Assembly (NCBI GenBank): GCA_035454085.1
Contig: DAOTEJ010000072.1
Location: 1 to 13,508, forward strand
Direction: 5' to 3'
DNA from: DAOTEJ01 sp035454085
GTDB lineage: Bacteria > Pseudomonadota > Gammaproteobacteria > Burkholderiales > Burkholderiaceae_F
Length of the DNA stretch: 13,508 nt
Below, piece by piece: positions 1-6,859 of the stretch; within the stretch, counting starts at the first letter, position 1; every line of letters begins with the position of its first letter. The position numbers were made by a program, and so were the translations under genes. A model generated the notes under the pieces. It saw nothing but the letters and a program-made list of their open reading frames with translations. It was not told the origin of the DNA and did no database searches.

Positions 1-1
1 C

Positions 2-1927
2 CTGACGCTGCTCGCCAGCGCACTGCTCGCCGCCTGCGGCGGCAGCAGCGACGGCGCCAACCAGAGCAGTGCGCTGGCCGTGTCGGTCGGTGGCCCCACC
101 GCGCAGCCCGGCGGCGCCGTGCCCACCCCGCCCTCGGACGGCGCGAAGATGACTCTGGACGCAAGCGCCGCCGCCAGCGCCGAAGGCGCCGCCACCCCGA
201 GCGCGCCTGAGACGCAGGGCGGCGCCCCGCAGGCCCTGGCCGCGCCCCTGCGCTCGGCCGAGGGCGATTGGGCCAAGGGCCGGGTGCTCGTCATGCCGCG
301 TCCTGGCCTGAGCGCCGAAGAAGTCGGCAAGCTGGCCGGCGGCGAAGGCGGCAAGGCACGCAAGATCACCAGCCACGGGCTGTACGTGATCGAACTGCCG
401 GGCAACGCCTCCGAGAAGGCCGTGGCCGCGCGCCTGGCCAACAACCCGCACCTGAAGTTCGCCGAGGTCGATCGCCTGGTCGCCCCGAGCTTCGCGCCCA
501 ACGATCCATACACGGGCAGCCAGTGGCACCTCTCGAAGATCGGCGCCGCCACCGCCTGGGACGTGGCCCTGGGCTCGGGCGTGACCATCGCCATCCTCGA
601 CACCGGCGTCGATGCCTCGCACCCCGACCTGGCGGGCAGCATCGTCGCCGGCTGGAACTTCTACAACAACACCGCCGACACGACCGACGTCTACAACCAC
701 GGCACGGGCGTGGCCGGCACCGCCGCAGCGGCCATCAACAACGCGCTGGGCGTGGCCAGCGTGGCCGGCCAGGCCAGGATCATGCCGATGAAGATCAGCG
801 ACGACACGGGCTACGGCTCGTGGAGCGCGATGGCCCAGGCGCTGAGCTACGCCGCCGACCGCGGCGTGCGCGTGGCCAACATCAGCTACAACGCCTCGCC
901 GAGCTCGAGCGTGCGCAGCGCGGCCCAGTACTTCAAGGACAAGGGCGGCCTGGTGTTCGTGTCGGCCGGCAACAACGGCACGCGCGAGTCGACCTCGGCC
1001 ACCACCGCGCTGATCGGCGTGTCGGCCACCGACAGCAACGACGCGCGCACCAGTTGGTCGAGCTACGGCGCGCACGTGTCGCTCAGCGCGCCCGGCACGG
1101 GCATCTACACCACCACTCGCGGCGGCGGTTACGTATCCGAGGCCGGCACCTCGTTCTCGAGCCCGGTGGCAGCCGGCGCGGCGGCGCTGGTGATGGCCGC
1201 CAATCCCAAGCTGTCGAGCCTCCAGGTGGAGCAGATTCTGTTCGCCACCGCCCAGGACCTGGGCACTGCGGGCCGCGATGAGTTCTTCGGCTACGGGCGC
1301 GTCGACGTGGGCGCCGCCGTGAAAGCCGCAATGAACACCGCCGGCAGCGGCACCGCCGACACCCAGGCGCCCGCGGCGTCGATTTCGGCCCCCGTGGCCA
1401 ACAGCACCGTCAGCGGTCTGGTCAGCGTGAACGTCGGCGCCAGCGACAACACCGGTGTGGCCAAGGTGGAACTGTGGGTCAACGGCAAGCTGCTCGCCAC
1501 CGACACTTCGGCCCCCTACGGCTTCAGTTGGGATTCCAAGACCGCCGCCAACGGCAGTGCGAGCCTCGAGGCCCGCGCCTACGACGCCGCCGGGAATCTG
1601 GGTTCGTCGGGCACGGTAGCGGTCACGGTGTCGAACGTGGCGGTGGCCGACACCGCCGCCCCGACCGTGAGCATCAGCAACCCGGCCGATGGCGCGCGCG
1701 TCTCGGGCAATGTTCAGATCCGCGTGACGGCCACGGACAACAACGGCTCCGCCGGCATCACCCAGAGCCTGTTCATCAACGGCTCGCAGGTGGCCCAGAC
1801 CACCGGCGGATCGCTGAGCTTCAACTGGAACACCCGCAAGGTGGCCAGCGGCACCTACACGATCCAGGCCACGGCGCGGGACCAGGCGGGCAACAGCACC
1901 AGCCAGACCGTCCGCGTGACCCGTTAG
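2..1927 (+). CDS. Subtilisin-like (S8) serine protease lipoprotein with two C-terminal Ig-like repeats, 5' end outside the window
   Basis: The open frame runs to the left edge. The first codons read LTLLASALLAAC-GG, the end of a lipoprotein signal with lipobox L-A-A-C (Cys codon 35-37), so the GTG at 80 is not the start. Residue numbers below count from that GTG. A Pro/Ala-rich linker (1-60) leads to a fervidolysin-like prodomain (about 62-135), then the peptidase S8 domain: Asp174 (AILDTGV), His207 (NHGTGVAG), oxyanion Asn298 (SAGNNG) and Ser358 (GTSFSSP) are all present, so it should be active. Two tandem bacterial Ig-like repeats follow (about 425-518 and 523-615), each opening with AD-T-x-AP and containing VSG and DNxG motifs. 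There is no PEP-CTERM tail. Glycine after the lipobox Cys (no Asp at +2) favours the outer membrane. The physiological substrate cannot be told from the sequence. Family assignment is secure; the exact start lies outside the window. Confidence 0.93.
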   Translation: MTLLASALLAACGGSSDGANQSSALAVSVGGPTAQPGGAVPTPPSDGAKMTLDASAAASAEGAATPSAPETQGGAPQALAAPLRSAEGDWAKGRVLVMPRPGLSAEEVGKLAGGEGGKARKITSHGLYVIELPGNASEKAVAARLANNPHLKFAEVDRLVAPSFAPNDPYTGSQWHLSKIGAATAWDVALGSGVTIAILDTGVDASHPDLAGSIVAGWNFYNNTADTTDVYNHGTGVAGTAAAAINNALGVASVAGQARIMPMKISDDTGYGSWSAMAQALSYAADRGVRVANISYNASPSSSVRSAAQYFKDKGGLVFVSAGNNGTRESTSATTALIGVSATDSNDARTSWSSYGAHVSLSAPGTGIYTTTRGGGYVSEAGTSFSSPVAAGAAALVMAANPKLSSLQVEQILFATAQDLGTAGRDEFFGYGRVDVGAAVKAAMNTAGSGTADTQAPAASISAPVANSTVSGLVSVNVGASDNTGVAKVELWVNGKLLATDTSAPYGFSWDSKTAANGSASLEARAYDAAGNLGSSGTVAVTVSNVAVADTAAPTVSISNPADGARVSGNVQIRVTATDNNGSAGITQSLFINGSQVAQTTGGSLSFNWNTRKVASGTYTIQATARDQAGNSTSQTVRVTR

Positions 1928-2095
1928 CTTCGCCAAGCACCCCGGCGGCCCACTGAAGCGGTCGCCGGCGTGCCTAGACGGCGCCGGTCAACGCGAGAGG
2001 CACACTGCCTTCTGGCCGGACACTGCTCGCGCGACTGTCGGCCCGCTTTACAGCGACCCATCAAAACCACCGGAAAGGGCGCCTTCTTCACGGCC

Positions 2096-2108
2096 GATCA
2101 AGGACTTG
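2096..2108 (+). promoter_or_regulatory. Possible IHF-binding site upstream of the sigma-54 promoter
   Basis: The sequence GATCAAGGACTTG matches the IHF consensus WATCAA-N4-TTR except at the first W. It lies between the upstream region and the -24 element, where DNA bending commonly assists sigma-54 activators. It would span about -46 to -34, closer to the promoter than most IHF sites, and the consensus is short, so this is tentative. Confidence 0.25.
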
Positions 2109-2114
2109 GAACGC

Positions 2115-2132
2115 TTGGCACGAGCTTTGCTT
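2115..2132 (+). promoter_or_regulatory. Sigma-54 (RpoN) -24/-12 promoter of the PEP-CTERM gene
   Basis: The sequence TTGGCACG-AGCT-TTGCTT matches the RpoN consensus YTGGCACG-N4-TTGCW without a mismatch. The invariant GG (2117-2118) and GC (2129-2130) are separated by exactly 10 bases. Transcription would start near 2142, leaving a leader of about 36 bases before the ATG at 2178. Such promoters need an enhancer-binding activator, and PrsR, encoded at 12064-13419, is one. The 186 bases between the protease stop and this element contain no gene and form a natural enhancer region. Confidence 0.88.
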
Positions 2133-2177
2133 CTCAAAGGGTAAGCAGAATATGGCCTGACAAGAAGGAAAGCAGAC

Positions 2178-2837
2178 ATGACCAAGACCCTCGGATTCAA
2201 GCAAGTTCTCGCCGCAGCCGCGCTGTGCGCTGTCAGCGCATCGGCCGCCGCGCTGACGATCACCGGTCCGACCAACCCGTCGCCCTCGCCTCCCGATGGC
2301 AGCCCCTTGCCTGTGTGCTGGGGTGTTGGCACGGGCAACGATCCGGACTTTCTCGCGTCGTCCTGCACTTTCGCGCACACGTACACGAACAGCGACTTGC
2401 TCTACAAGGGCGACACGCCGGGTGAAGCTCCGGCCAGTGAGTCCGGATCCCTCGTGGGGTCCTACAGCTTCAGCTTCGGCCCCGGCCCGGGCGAATTCAA
2501 CAACATGACGATCAGCTGGGACGGCCCTGGCGCGGCGAACTGCGCCTCCTCCACGGCCTTTGACTGCATCTTGGTCGTCAAGGACGGCTCCGCGACTTAT
2601 GGCCGCTACGTCTATAACCTCACCACTCTGGGCTGGAACGGCACCGACGACATCGTGATGAGCGGCTTCTGGCTGGGTGCGGGCGGCTCGATCTCTCACG
2701 CGGCGATCTTCGGCGCCACCGGCGAGGCCTGCCGGGTGGATTGCGGTCCGGGGCGCGTTCCCGAGCCGGGCACGCTGGCCCTGCTGGGGCTTGGCCTCGC
2801 CCTCGGTGGGCTGGGTATTCGCCGCCGCAAGGCCTGA
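2178..2837 (+). CDS. Secreted PEP-CTERM sorting-domain protein, about 219 aa
   Basis: An N-terminal signal peptide (basic MTK...FK, hydrophobic core 9-20, cleavage after ASA near 23-24) is paired with a C-terminal PEP-CTERM signal: V-P-E-P-G at 194-198, a Leu/Gly-rich membrane helix at 199-214, and a basic end RRRKA. In this family the signal directs the protein to exosortase (XrtA type in EPS-producing Gram-negatives), which cuts at the motif and transfers the protein to the cell surface or exopolysaccharide matrix. The mature part is about 170 residues, rich in Gly, Ser and Thr, with six cysteines (47, 63, 122, 130, 185, 189) that could form three disulfides. A DGSATYGRYVYNL...LGWNGTDD...SGFW.GxGGSISHAAIFG segment (136-179) resembles a region seen in many short PEP-CTERM proteins of unknown function. 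An AAGGA ribosome site sits about 9 bases before the ATG. It stands alone between a sigma-54 promoter and a terminator, so it is probably monocistronic and under PrsR control. Confidence 0.93.
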   Translation: MTKTLGFKQVLAAAALCAVSASAAALTITGPTNPSPSPPDGSPLPVCWGVGTGNDPDFLASSCTFAHTYTNSDLLYKGDTPGEAPASESGSLVGSYSFSFGPGPGEFNNMTISWDGPGAANCASSTAFDCILVVKDGSATYGRYVYNLTTLGWNGTDDIVMSGFWLGAGGSISHAAIFGATGEACRVDCGPGRVPEPGTLALLGLGLALGGLGIRRRKA

Positions 2838-2857
2838 TCCCGTATCTCGCTTTGAAC

Positions 2858-2880
2858 GGCCCGCGCAAGCGGGCCTTTTT
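2858..2880 (+). terminator. Rho-independent terminator after the PEP-CTERM gene
   Basis: A perfect 7-bp stem GGCCCGC/GCGGGCC (2858-2864 with 2869-2875) encloses a GCAA loop and is followed directly by five T (2876-2880), then CTT. It starts 20 bases after the stop codon. In the opposite direction there is no T run, so it would not efficiently terminate the convergent helicase transcript. Confidence 0.92.
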
Positions 2881-2939
2881 CTTGGCGGCGTGGGCTTCGC
2901 TACTCGCGGCTGAGGCCGTTCTGCGGCCGCTGCGCCCTC

Positions 2940-5021
2940 TCACTCCCAGCGTCGTCGCGCCTGCGCTGCCAGATCAATGGCCGCCGGGCGCGGACTCGGC
3001 GCACCTTCCGCCCCCGCTCCCCAAGGCGCCGCCGGCCACGCCACTCGCTCGAAGCGGTCCTCGATCGTCCCCGGGATGAAGCGCGTGCGGTTGCCGTAGA
3101 CGTGCCGGTCGCCACCGCCCGCCTGCTGAGTCACGTAGAAGCGCTGCGGCAGCATGAGGTGCAACTGATGCCGCGCGCGGGTCATGGCAACGTACAGCAG
3201 GCGGCGCTCCTCCTCGATCTCGGCGGCATTGCCGGTGGCCATGTCGGACGGGATGCATCCGTCCACGCACTTGAGCACGTAGACCGCGTTCCACTCCTGG
3301 CCCTTGGCCGAATGGATGGTCGAGAGGATCAGGTAATCCTCGTCGAGCAGCGGCACGCCCGCCTCGCCGCTCGTGGCCTCGGGCGGATCGAGCGCCAGAT
3401 CGGTAAGAAAGGCGCTGCGCGTGACGCTGGTGGCAGCCATCTGGGCCAGTTGGGCGAGGTCGGCCGAGCGCACAGCGGCGTCCTCGTGCAGGCGCACGAG
3501 GTGCGGCTCGTACCAGGCGCGCACGCGGTTCAAGTCTTCGGGCCAGGCACCTCTGCCCTCGAGCCCCTGCATCAGGGCCGCCAGCGCCGCCAGGCCCTCG
3601 CGCGCCGCGGCCGGTGCAAGCACGGCGGCCAGCGCCTCACCTAGCCGGAGGCTGCCGATCGCTTGTTCGAGCACGCGCGCCGCCGTGCGCGGCCCCACGC
3701 CCGGCACCAGTTGCAGCACCCGGAAGCCCGCCACGCGGTCGCGCGGATTCTCGGCCCAGCGCAGCACCGCGAGCACGTCCTTGATGTGCGCGGCCTCGAG
3801 GAACTTGAGCCCGCCGTACTTCACGAACGGAATGTTGCGGCGGACCAGTTCCAGCTCGAGTTGCGCGCTGTGGTGCGCGGTGCGGAACAGCACGGCCTGG
3901 CGCTTGAGCGGCGTGCCGGCCTCGCGGTCCTCGAGCACGCGCGTGGCGATGTAGCGCGCCTCTTCGACCTCGTCGGCCACGTGCACCAGTTGCGGTGCCG
4001 AGCCCGCCGCCCCTGCCGACCACAGCTGCTTCTCGTGGCGCTCGCGGCTCATCGCGATCACCGCGTTCGAGGCGGCGAGGATGGCCTGCGTCGAGCGGTA
4101 GTTCTGCTCGAGCTTCACCACCGTGGCCGGCGGCGAGTACTGCGCGGGGAACTCGAGGATGTTGCGCACCGTGGCGCCGCGAAACGCGTAGATCGCCTGG
4201 GCGTCGTCGCCCACCACGGCCAGCCCGCGGCCGTCGGGCTTGAGGCCTTGCAGGATGCGCGCCTGCAGCCGGTTGGTGTCCTGGTACTCGTCCACCAGCA
4301 CGTGGCTGAAGCGCCCGCCCATCGCGCGCGCCACCGTGGGTTCGGCCAGCGCCTGCGCCCAGTAGAGCAGCAGATCGTCGTAGTCGAGCACGTTGGCCGC
4401 CTGCTTGGCCGCCACGAACGCGCCGAACAGGCGGCGCAGTTCGTCTTCCCAGGCCGCGCACCAGGGGAAGCTCTCGACCAGCACCTCGTGCAGCGAGGCC
4501 TCGGTGTTCACCACGCGCGAATAGATCGCCAGGCAAGTGCCCTTGAGCGGGAAGCGCCGCTCCTGCGCGGCCAGGCCCTGCTCGTGACGCACCATCGCCA
4601 GCAGATCGGCCGCATCCTCGCGGTCGACGATGGTGAACTCGGGGCTCAGGCCGAGCGCATCGGCATGCATGCGCAGCAGCCGCGCGCCGATCGCGTGGAA
4701 GGTGCCGGACCAGGTGAGCAGGCTCGCCGCCGCGGCGGCACCGCGTCCGCCGCGCTCGAGCAGCAAGCGCTCCACTCGGCGGCTCATCTCGGCCGCAGCG
4801 CGGCGCGAGAAAGTGAGCAGCAGGATGGCGCTGGGCTCCACACCCTGCGCCACCAGGTGCGCCACGCGATGCGCCAGGGTGGCCGTCTTGCCGGTGCCCG
4901 CGCCCGCCACGATCAGCAGCGGACCGTCGTCCACCGGACGCTCCGCGGCCGCGCGCTGGGCTTCGTTGAGGCACAGCGCGGCGGCGGGCACGGTTTGGAC
5001 CGAAGGGGCAAGGCTGTCCAC
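2940..5021 (-). CDS. UvrD/Rep/PcrA-type superfamily 1A ATP-dependent DNA helicase
   Basis: This 693-residue protein has the length of Rep and UvrD and all the SF1A motifs in order: Q motif (LNEAQ, 18-22), Walker A GAGTGKT (40-46, Lys45), motif Ia (LTFSRRAAAEM, 69-79), Walker B VDEYQDTN (243-250), motif III (GDDAQAIYAFRGA, 271-283), motif IV (QNYRST, 306-311), motif V (STIHSAKGQEW, 567-577) and motif VI (LLYVAMTRAR, 608-617). LVPGVGPRTAARVLE (438-452) matches the helix-hairpin-helix 'GIG' element with which the 2B subdomain of UvrD/PcrA holds duplex DNA. It should be a 3'-5' translocase in DNA repair or replication restart. Whether it is the cell's main UvrD, Rep or a third paralogue cannot be told here, so no symbol is given. 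The GTG at 5021 is the first in-frame start below the promoter but has no clear Shine-Dalgarno sequence; a second GTG, codon 11, is an alternative. It is transcribed alone and convergent with the PEP-CTERM gene. Confidence 0.94.
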   Translation of the reverse strand: MDSLAPSVQTVPAAALCLNEAQRAAAERPVDDGPLLIVAGAGTGKTATLAHRVAHLVAQGVEPSAILLLTFSRRAAAEMSRRVERLLLERGGRGAAAAASLLTWSGTFHAIGARLLRMHADALGLSPEFTIVDREDAADLLAMVRHEQGLAAQERRFPLKGTCLAIYSRVVNTEASLHEVLVESFPWCAAWEDELRRLFGAFVAAKQAANVLDYDDLLLYWAQALAEPTVARAMGGRFSHVLVDEYQDTNRLQARILQGLKPDGRGLAVVGDDAQAIYAFRGATVRNILEFPAQYSPPATVVKLEQNYRSTQAILAASNAVIAMSRERHEKQLWSAGAAGSAPQLVHVADEVEEARYIATRVLEDREAGTPLKRQAVLFRTAHHSAQLELELVRRNIPFVKYGGLKFLEAAHIKDVLAVLRWAENPRDRVAGFRVLQLVPGVGPRTAARVLEQAIGSLRLGEALAAVLAPAAAREGLAALAALMQGLEGRGAWPEDLNRVRAWYEPHLVRLHEDAAVRSADLAQLAQMAATSVTRSAFLTDLALDPPEATSGEAGVPLLDEDYLILSTIHSAKGQEWNAVYVLKCVDGCIPSDMATGNAAEIEEERRLLYVAMTRARHQLHLMLPQRFYVTQQAGGGDRHVYGNRTRFIPGTIEDRFERVAWPAAPWGAGAEGAPSPRPAAIDLAAQARRRWE

Positions 5022-5048
5022 GGCGGGCGAGGCGGCACGGTGCCGCGA

Positions 5049-5068
5049 TACTGTTGGAATTTCCAGTA
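5049..5068 (-). promoter_or_regulatory. Candidate LexA (SOS) box upstream of the helicase gene
   Basis: TACTG-N10-CAGTA has both outer arms of the classical LexA operator exactly, at the exact spacing, and extends one more pair to ATACTG/CAGTAT. Enterobacterial and betaproteobacterial LexA share the CTG-N10-CAG core. The box lies 28-47 bases before the helicase GTG and overlaps a -10 hexamer, the position expected for repression. The inner 10 bases are not the ideal TA alternation, but they contain a nested palindrome TGGAA-T-TTCCA (5055-5065). uvrD is an SOS gene in E. coli, which fits. Confidence 0.68.
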
Positions 5069-5070
5069 TA
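5065..5070 (-). promoter_or_regulatory. Probable -10 element of the helicase promoter
   Basis: On the minus strand TATACT differs from TATAAT at one position and stands out in a GC-rich background. It overlaps the right arm of the LexA-like box and predicts a start near 5058, giving a leader of about 37 bases. No recognisable -35 hexamer was found 16-18 bases upstream. Confidence 0.4.
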
Positions 5071-5188
5071 TCGGCCGGATCCGCCCCCGGCCGAGCCGCA
5101 CCGCGCCCGCCACGCCACGCCCGAGAACGCCACCGTCTTTGGATCGGCCAACCCCAGCCGCCTCTACGCGGGCCCGGCCCGGCCGTGC

Positions 5189-5935
5189 TCAGCGCGCCAG
5201 CAGGGCCAGATGCTCGTACAGCGCCCAGTACGAAGTTTCGAGCGCCGAGACGCTGGGCAGGAAGTCACCCACCACCAGACCTTCGAGGCGCGGGATCTGC
5301 GTCGGTGCCACGATCACCTCCAGCCCCGCGGCCGCGAACTCGGCCTTGGCGCGCGGCACGTCGAAGCCGTGCACCACCACCAGCACGCGTTGCACGCCGG
5401 CCGCGCGCAGCACTTCGGCGCTGCGCAGCGCGTTCTCGTGCGTGTTGCGCGAGCGGTCCTCGATCCACTTCACGGGCACGCCGAACTCGCCTTCCAGCGA
5501 CTCGCGCATCAGGTGCGCCTCGGGCCGCGTGTCGCCCTTGACCGAGCCCCCCGTCACCAGCACCGGCAGCCCGGTCTGCCTCGCAAGCCGCGCGCCGTAA
5601 CGGGTGCGCTCCAGCGTCAGGCGGCCGAGTGTGTCGCCACCGTACTCGGCCGCCTCGCGCCGCACGCCACCGCCCAGGATCACGATGGCCTGCGCCTTGC
5701 CCGCCGCGGCCAGATCCACGGGCTGCGTGGGCGAGAGCGTCGCCGCCAGCCAGGCCGCCACCAGCGGCAGCGACAGCAACCACAGGCTCAGCGCGCCCGC
5801 GGCCGCCATCCAGCGCCCCGCCGCGTGCCGCCGGGCGAGCCACAGGCCCAAGAAGATAAGCAGCAGCGGGCCGCCGGGCGGCAGCACCAGGGTCTTGACC
5901 GCCTGGCGCAGCCAGTCGGTGGCCTCGATCGGCAT
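5189..5935 (-). CDS. YdcF/ElyC-family (DUF218) membrane-anchored envelope protein
   Basis: The protein has 248 residues, like E. coli ElyC (about 259). The N-terminus carries two hydrophobic segments (about 16-35 and 42-64) separated by a basic RRHAAGR loop, so the DUF218 domain (about 82-240) should lie in the periplasm. Family motifs are visible: AIVILGGG (83-90), the GGDTLGRLTLERTRYGA region (99-115), LVTGG (126-130), SRNTHENA (162-169) and VVVHG (186-190). The biochemical activity of the family is unsettled; ElyC has been linked to peptidoglycan and lipid-carrier (undecaprenyl) metabolism in E. coli, which would suit a gene at the end of a polysaccharide operon. The ATG is only 3 bases after the stop of the upstream protease gene, indicating cotranscription and probably coupled translation. 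No intrinsic terminator is apparent downstream. Confidence 0.88.
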   Translation of the reverse strand: MPIEATDWLRQAVKTLVLPPGGPLLLIFLGLWLARRHAAGRWMAAAGALSLWLLSLPLVAAWLAATLSPTQPVDLAAAGKAQAIVILGGGVRREAAEYGGDTLGRLTLERTRYGARLARQTGLPVLVTGGSVKGDTRPEAHLMRESLEGEFGVPVKWIEDRSRNTHENALRSAEVLRAAGVQRVLVVVHGFDVPRAKAEFAAAGLEVIVAPTQIPRLEGLVVGDFLPSVSALETSYWALYEHLALLAR

Positions 5936-5938
5936 GCC

Positions 5939-6772
5939 CTACTTCACCTGTGCGAGCAGCTCTCGCAGGTAGCGCACCGGAATCGCGTACGAGATCCCCG
6001 AGGGCGCCGACAAGGCCGCCTCCTTGGTCCCCTTCACGAACACCATGTTCAGCACGCCCACCACCTCACCGGTGTCGGGCAGGAACAAGGGGCTGCCGCT
6101 GTTGCCCGGGTAGGCCGTGGCGTCGAGCTGGTAGATCGGGAAGGGCCCGGTCTGCAGGCGGCGGATGGTGCGCGGGTCGAGTTGCCGCGCGTTGGCCGGC
6201 GGAATCGCCACCGGCGTCACCGCGGCCACCAGGGCGCGATGCGTGGCCGGGAACACACCCAGCACCGTGCCCAGCGGAAAGCCGCTGAACAGCAGCGACT
6301 CGCCCTCCTCCACCAGATCCGGGCCGGCCAGCGTGAGGGCGGGCAGCGGCGGCCCGGCGAGCTTGAGGATGGCCAGATCGTGCGCCGGGTCCACCGCCAC
6401 GGCGCGCGCCTCGCGCACCTGCGGCGCCTGGCTCTCGCGCGAGGGCAGGACCACGGCGATGGCCGAGGGCTCGCTCGCCGCCGCTGCCGCGGGCGCCTGC
6501 GGACCCTGGGCTTGCGCCTGGGCCGGACCGCTGAGCACGTGCGCGTTGGTGGCCACGAACGTGCCGTCACCGATCACGAAGCCCGTGCCCGAGAACTCGA
6601 AGGGCGGCGCGCGCAGCTTTTGCACCGTGCCCACCGCCACCAGCGACTCCTTCACGCGCGCGATGCTGCGCGGCGCGGTCTGCGCGCGCGTCAACGCAGG
6701 CCAGCCGAGCGCCAGCCCCGCGGCCGCACCCAGCGCTTCGAGCGTCGCGCGTCGCTGCCGATCGGTCGCCAT
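5939..6772 (-). CDS. Exported trypsin-fold (S1/HtrA-like) serine protease with Tat-like signal
   Basis: From the chosen ATG at 6772 the protein has 277 residues. This start has GGAG 7 bases upstream and puts a twin-arginine-like signal (RQRRATLEAL, then a hydrophobic stretch, cleavage near residue 30 at TRA-Q) right at the N-terminus; the ATGs at 6808 and 6805 add 12 residues with a weaker ribosome site. The trypsin triad is complete: His78 (ATNAHVL), Asp132 (PAHDLAILKL) and Ser225 (PGNSGSPLF). There is no PDZ domain, so it is not a full DegP/DegQ. An Ala/Gln/Pro-rich insert (about 83-103) lies between His and Asp; it could be a flexible surface loop. It follows the epimerase gene by 87 bases on the same strand and precedes the ElyC-like gene by 3. 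A role in maturing an envelope or matrix protein is possible but not shown. Confidence 0.87.
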   Translation of the reverse strand: MATDRQRRATLEALGAAAGLALGWPALTRAQTAPRSIARVKESLVAVGTVQKLRAPPFEFSGTGFVIGDGTFVATNAHVLSGPAQAQAQGPQAPAAAAASEPSAIAVVLPSRESQAPQVREARAVAVDPAHDLAILKLAGPPLPALTLAGPDLVEEGESLLFSGFPLGTVLGVFPATHRALVAAVTPVAIPPANARQLDPRTIRRLQTGPFPIYQLDATAYPGNSGSPLFLPDTGEVVGVLNMVFVKGTKEAALSAPSGISYAIPVRYLRELLAQVK

Positions 6773-6859
6773 GTCTTGTCTCCGCACGAGGGGTCGAGCC
6801 CGCATCATGCCTGCGCGAGTGGCCGCCGGCTCATGCGCCGCTGTTCCGGCCGCAAGCGC

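Noticed and set aside
1942..1968. Inverted repeat CCGGCG/CGCCGG just after the subtilase stop as a terminator
   Set aside because: The stem is only 6 bp with a 15-base loop and no T run follows, so intrinsic termination is not supported.
3637..5151. A 504-codon minus-strand frame overlapping the helicase gene
   Set aside because: It is out of frame with a helicase that has every SF1 motif; its product is Arg/Gly/Ala-rich and includes the LexA-like region as coding.
6773..6808. The ATG at 6808 as start of the trypsin-fold protease
   Set aside because: It has only a weak ribosome site and would put 12 extra residues ahead of the Tat-like signal, while the ATG at 6772 has GGAG at ideal spacing.
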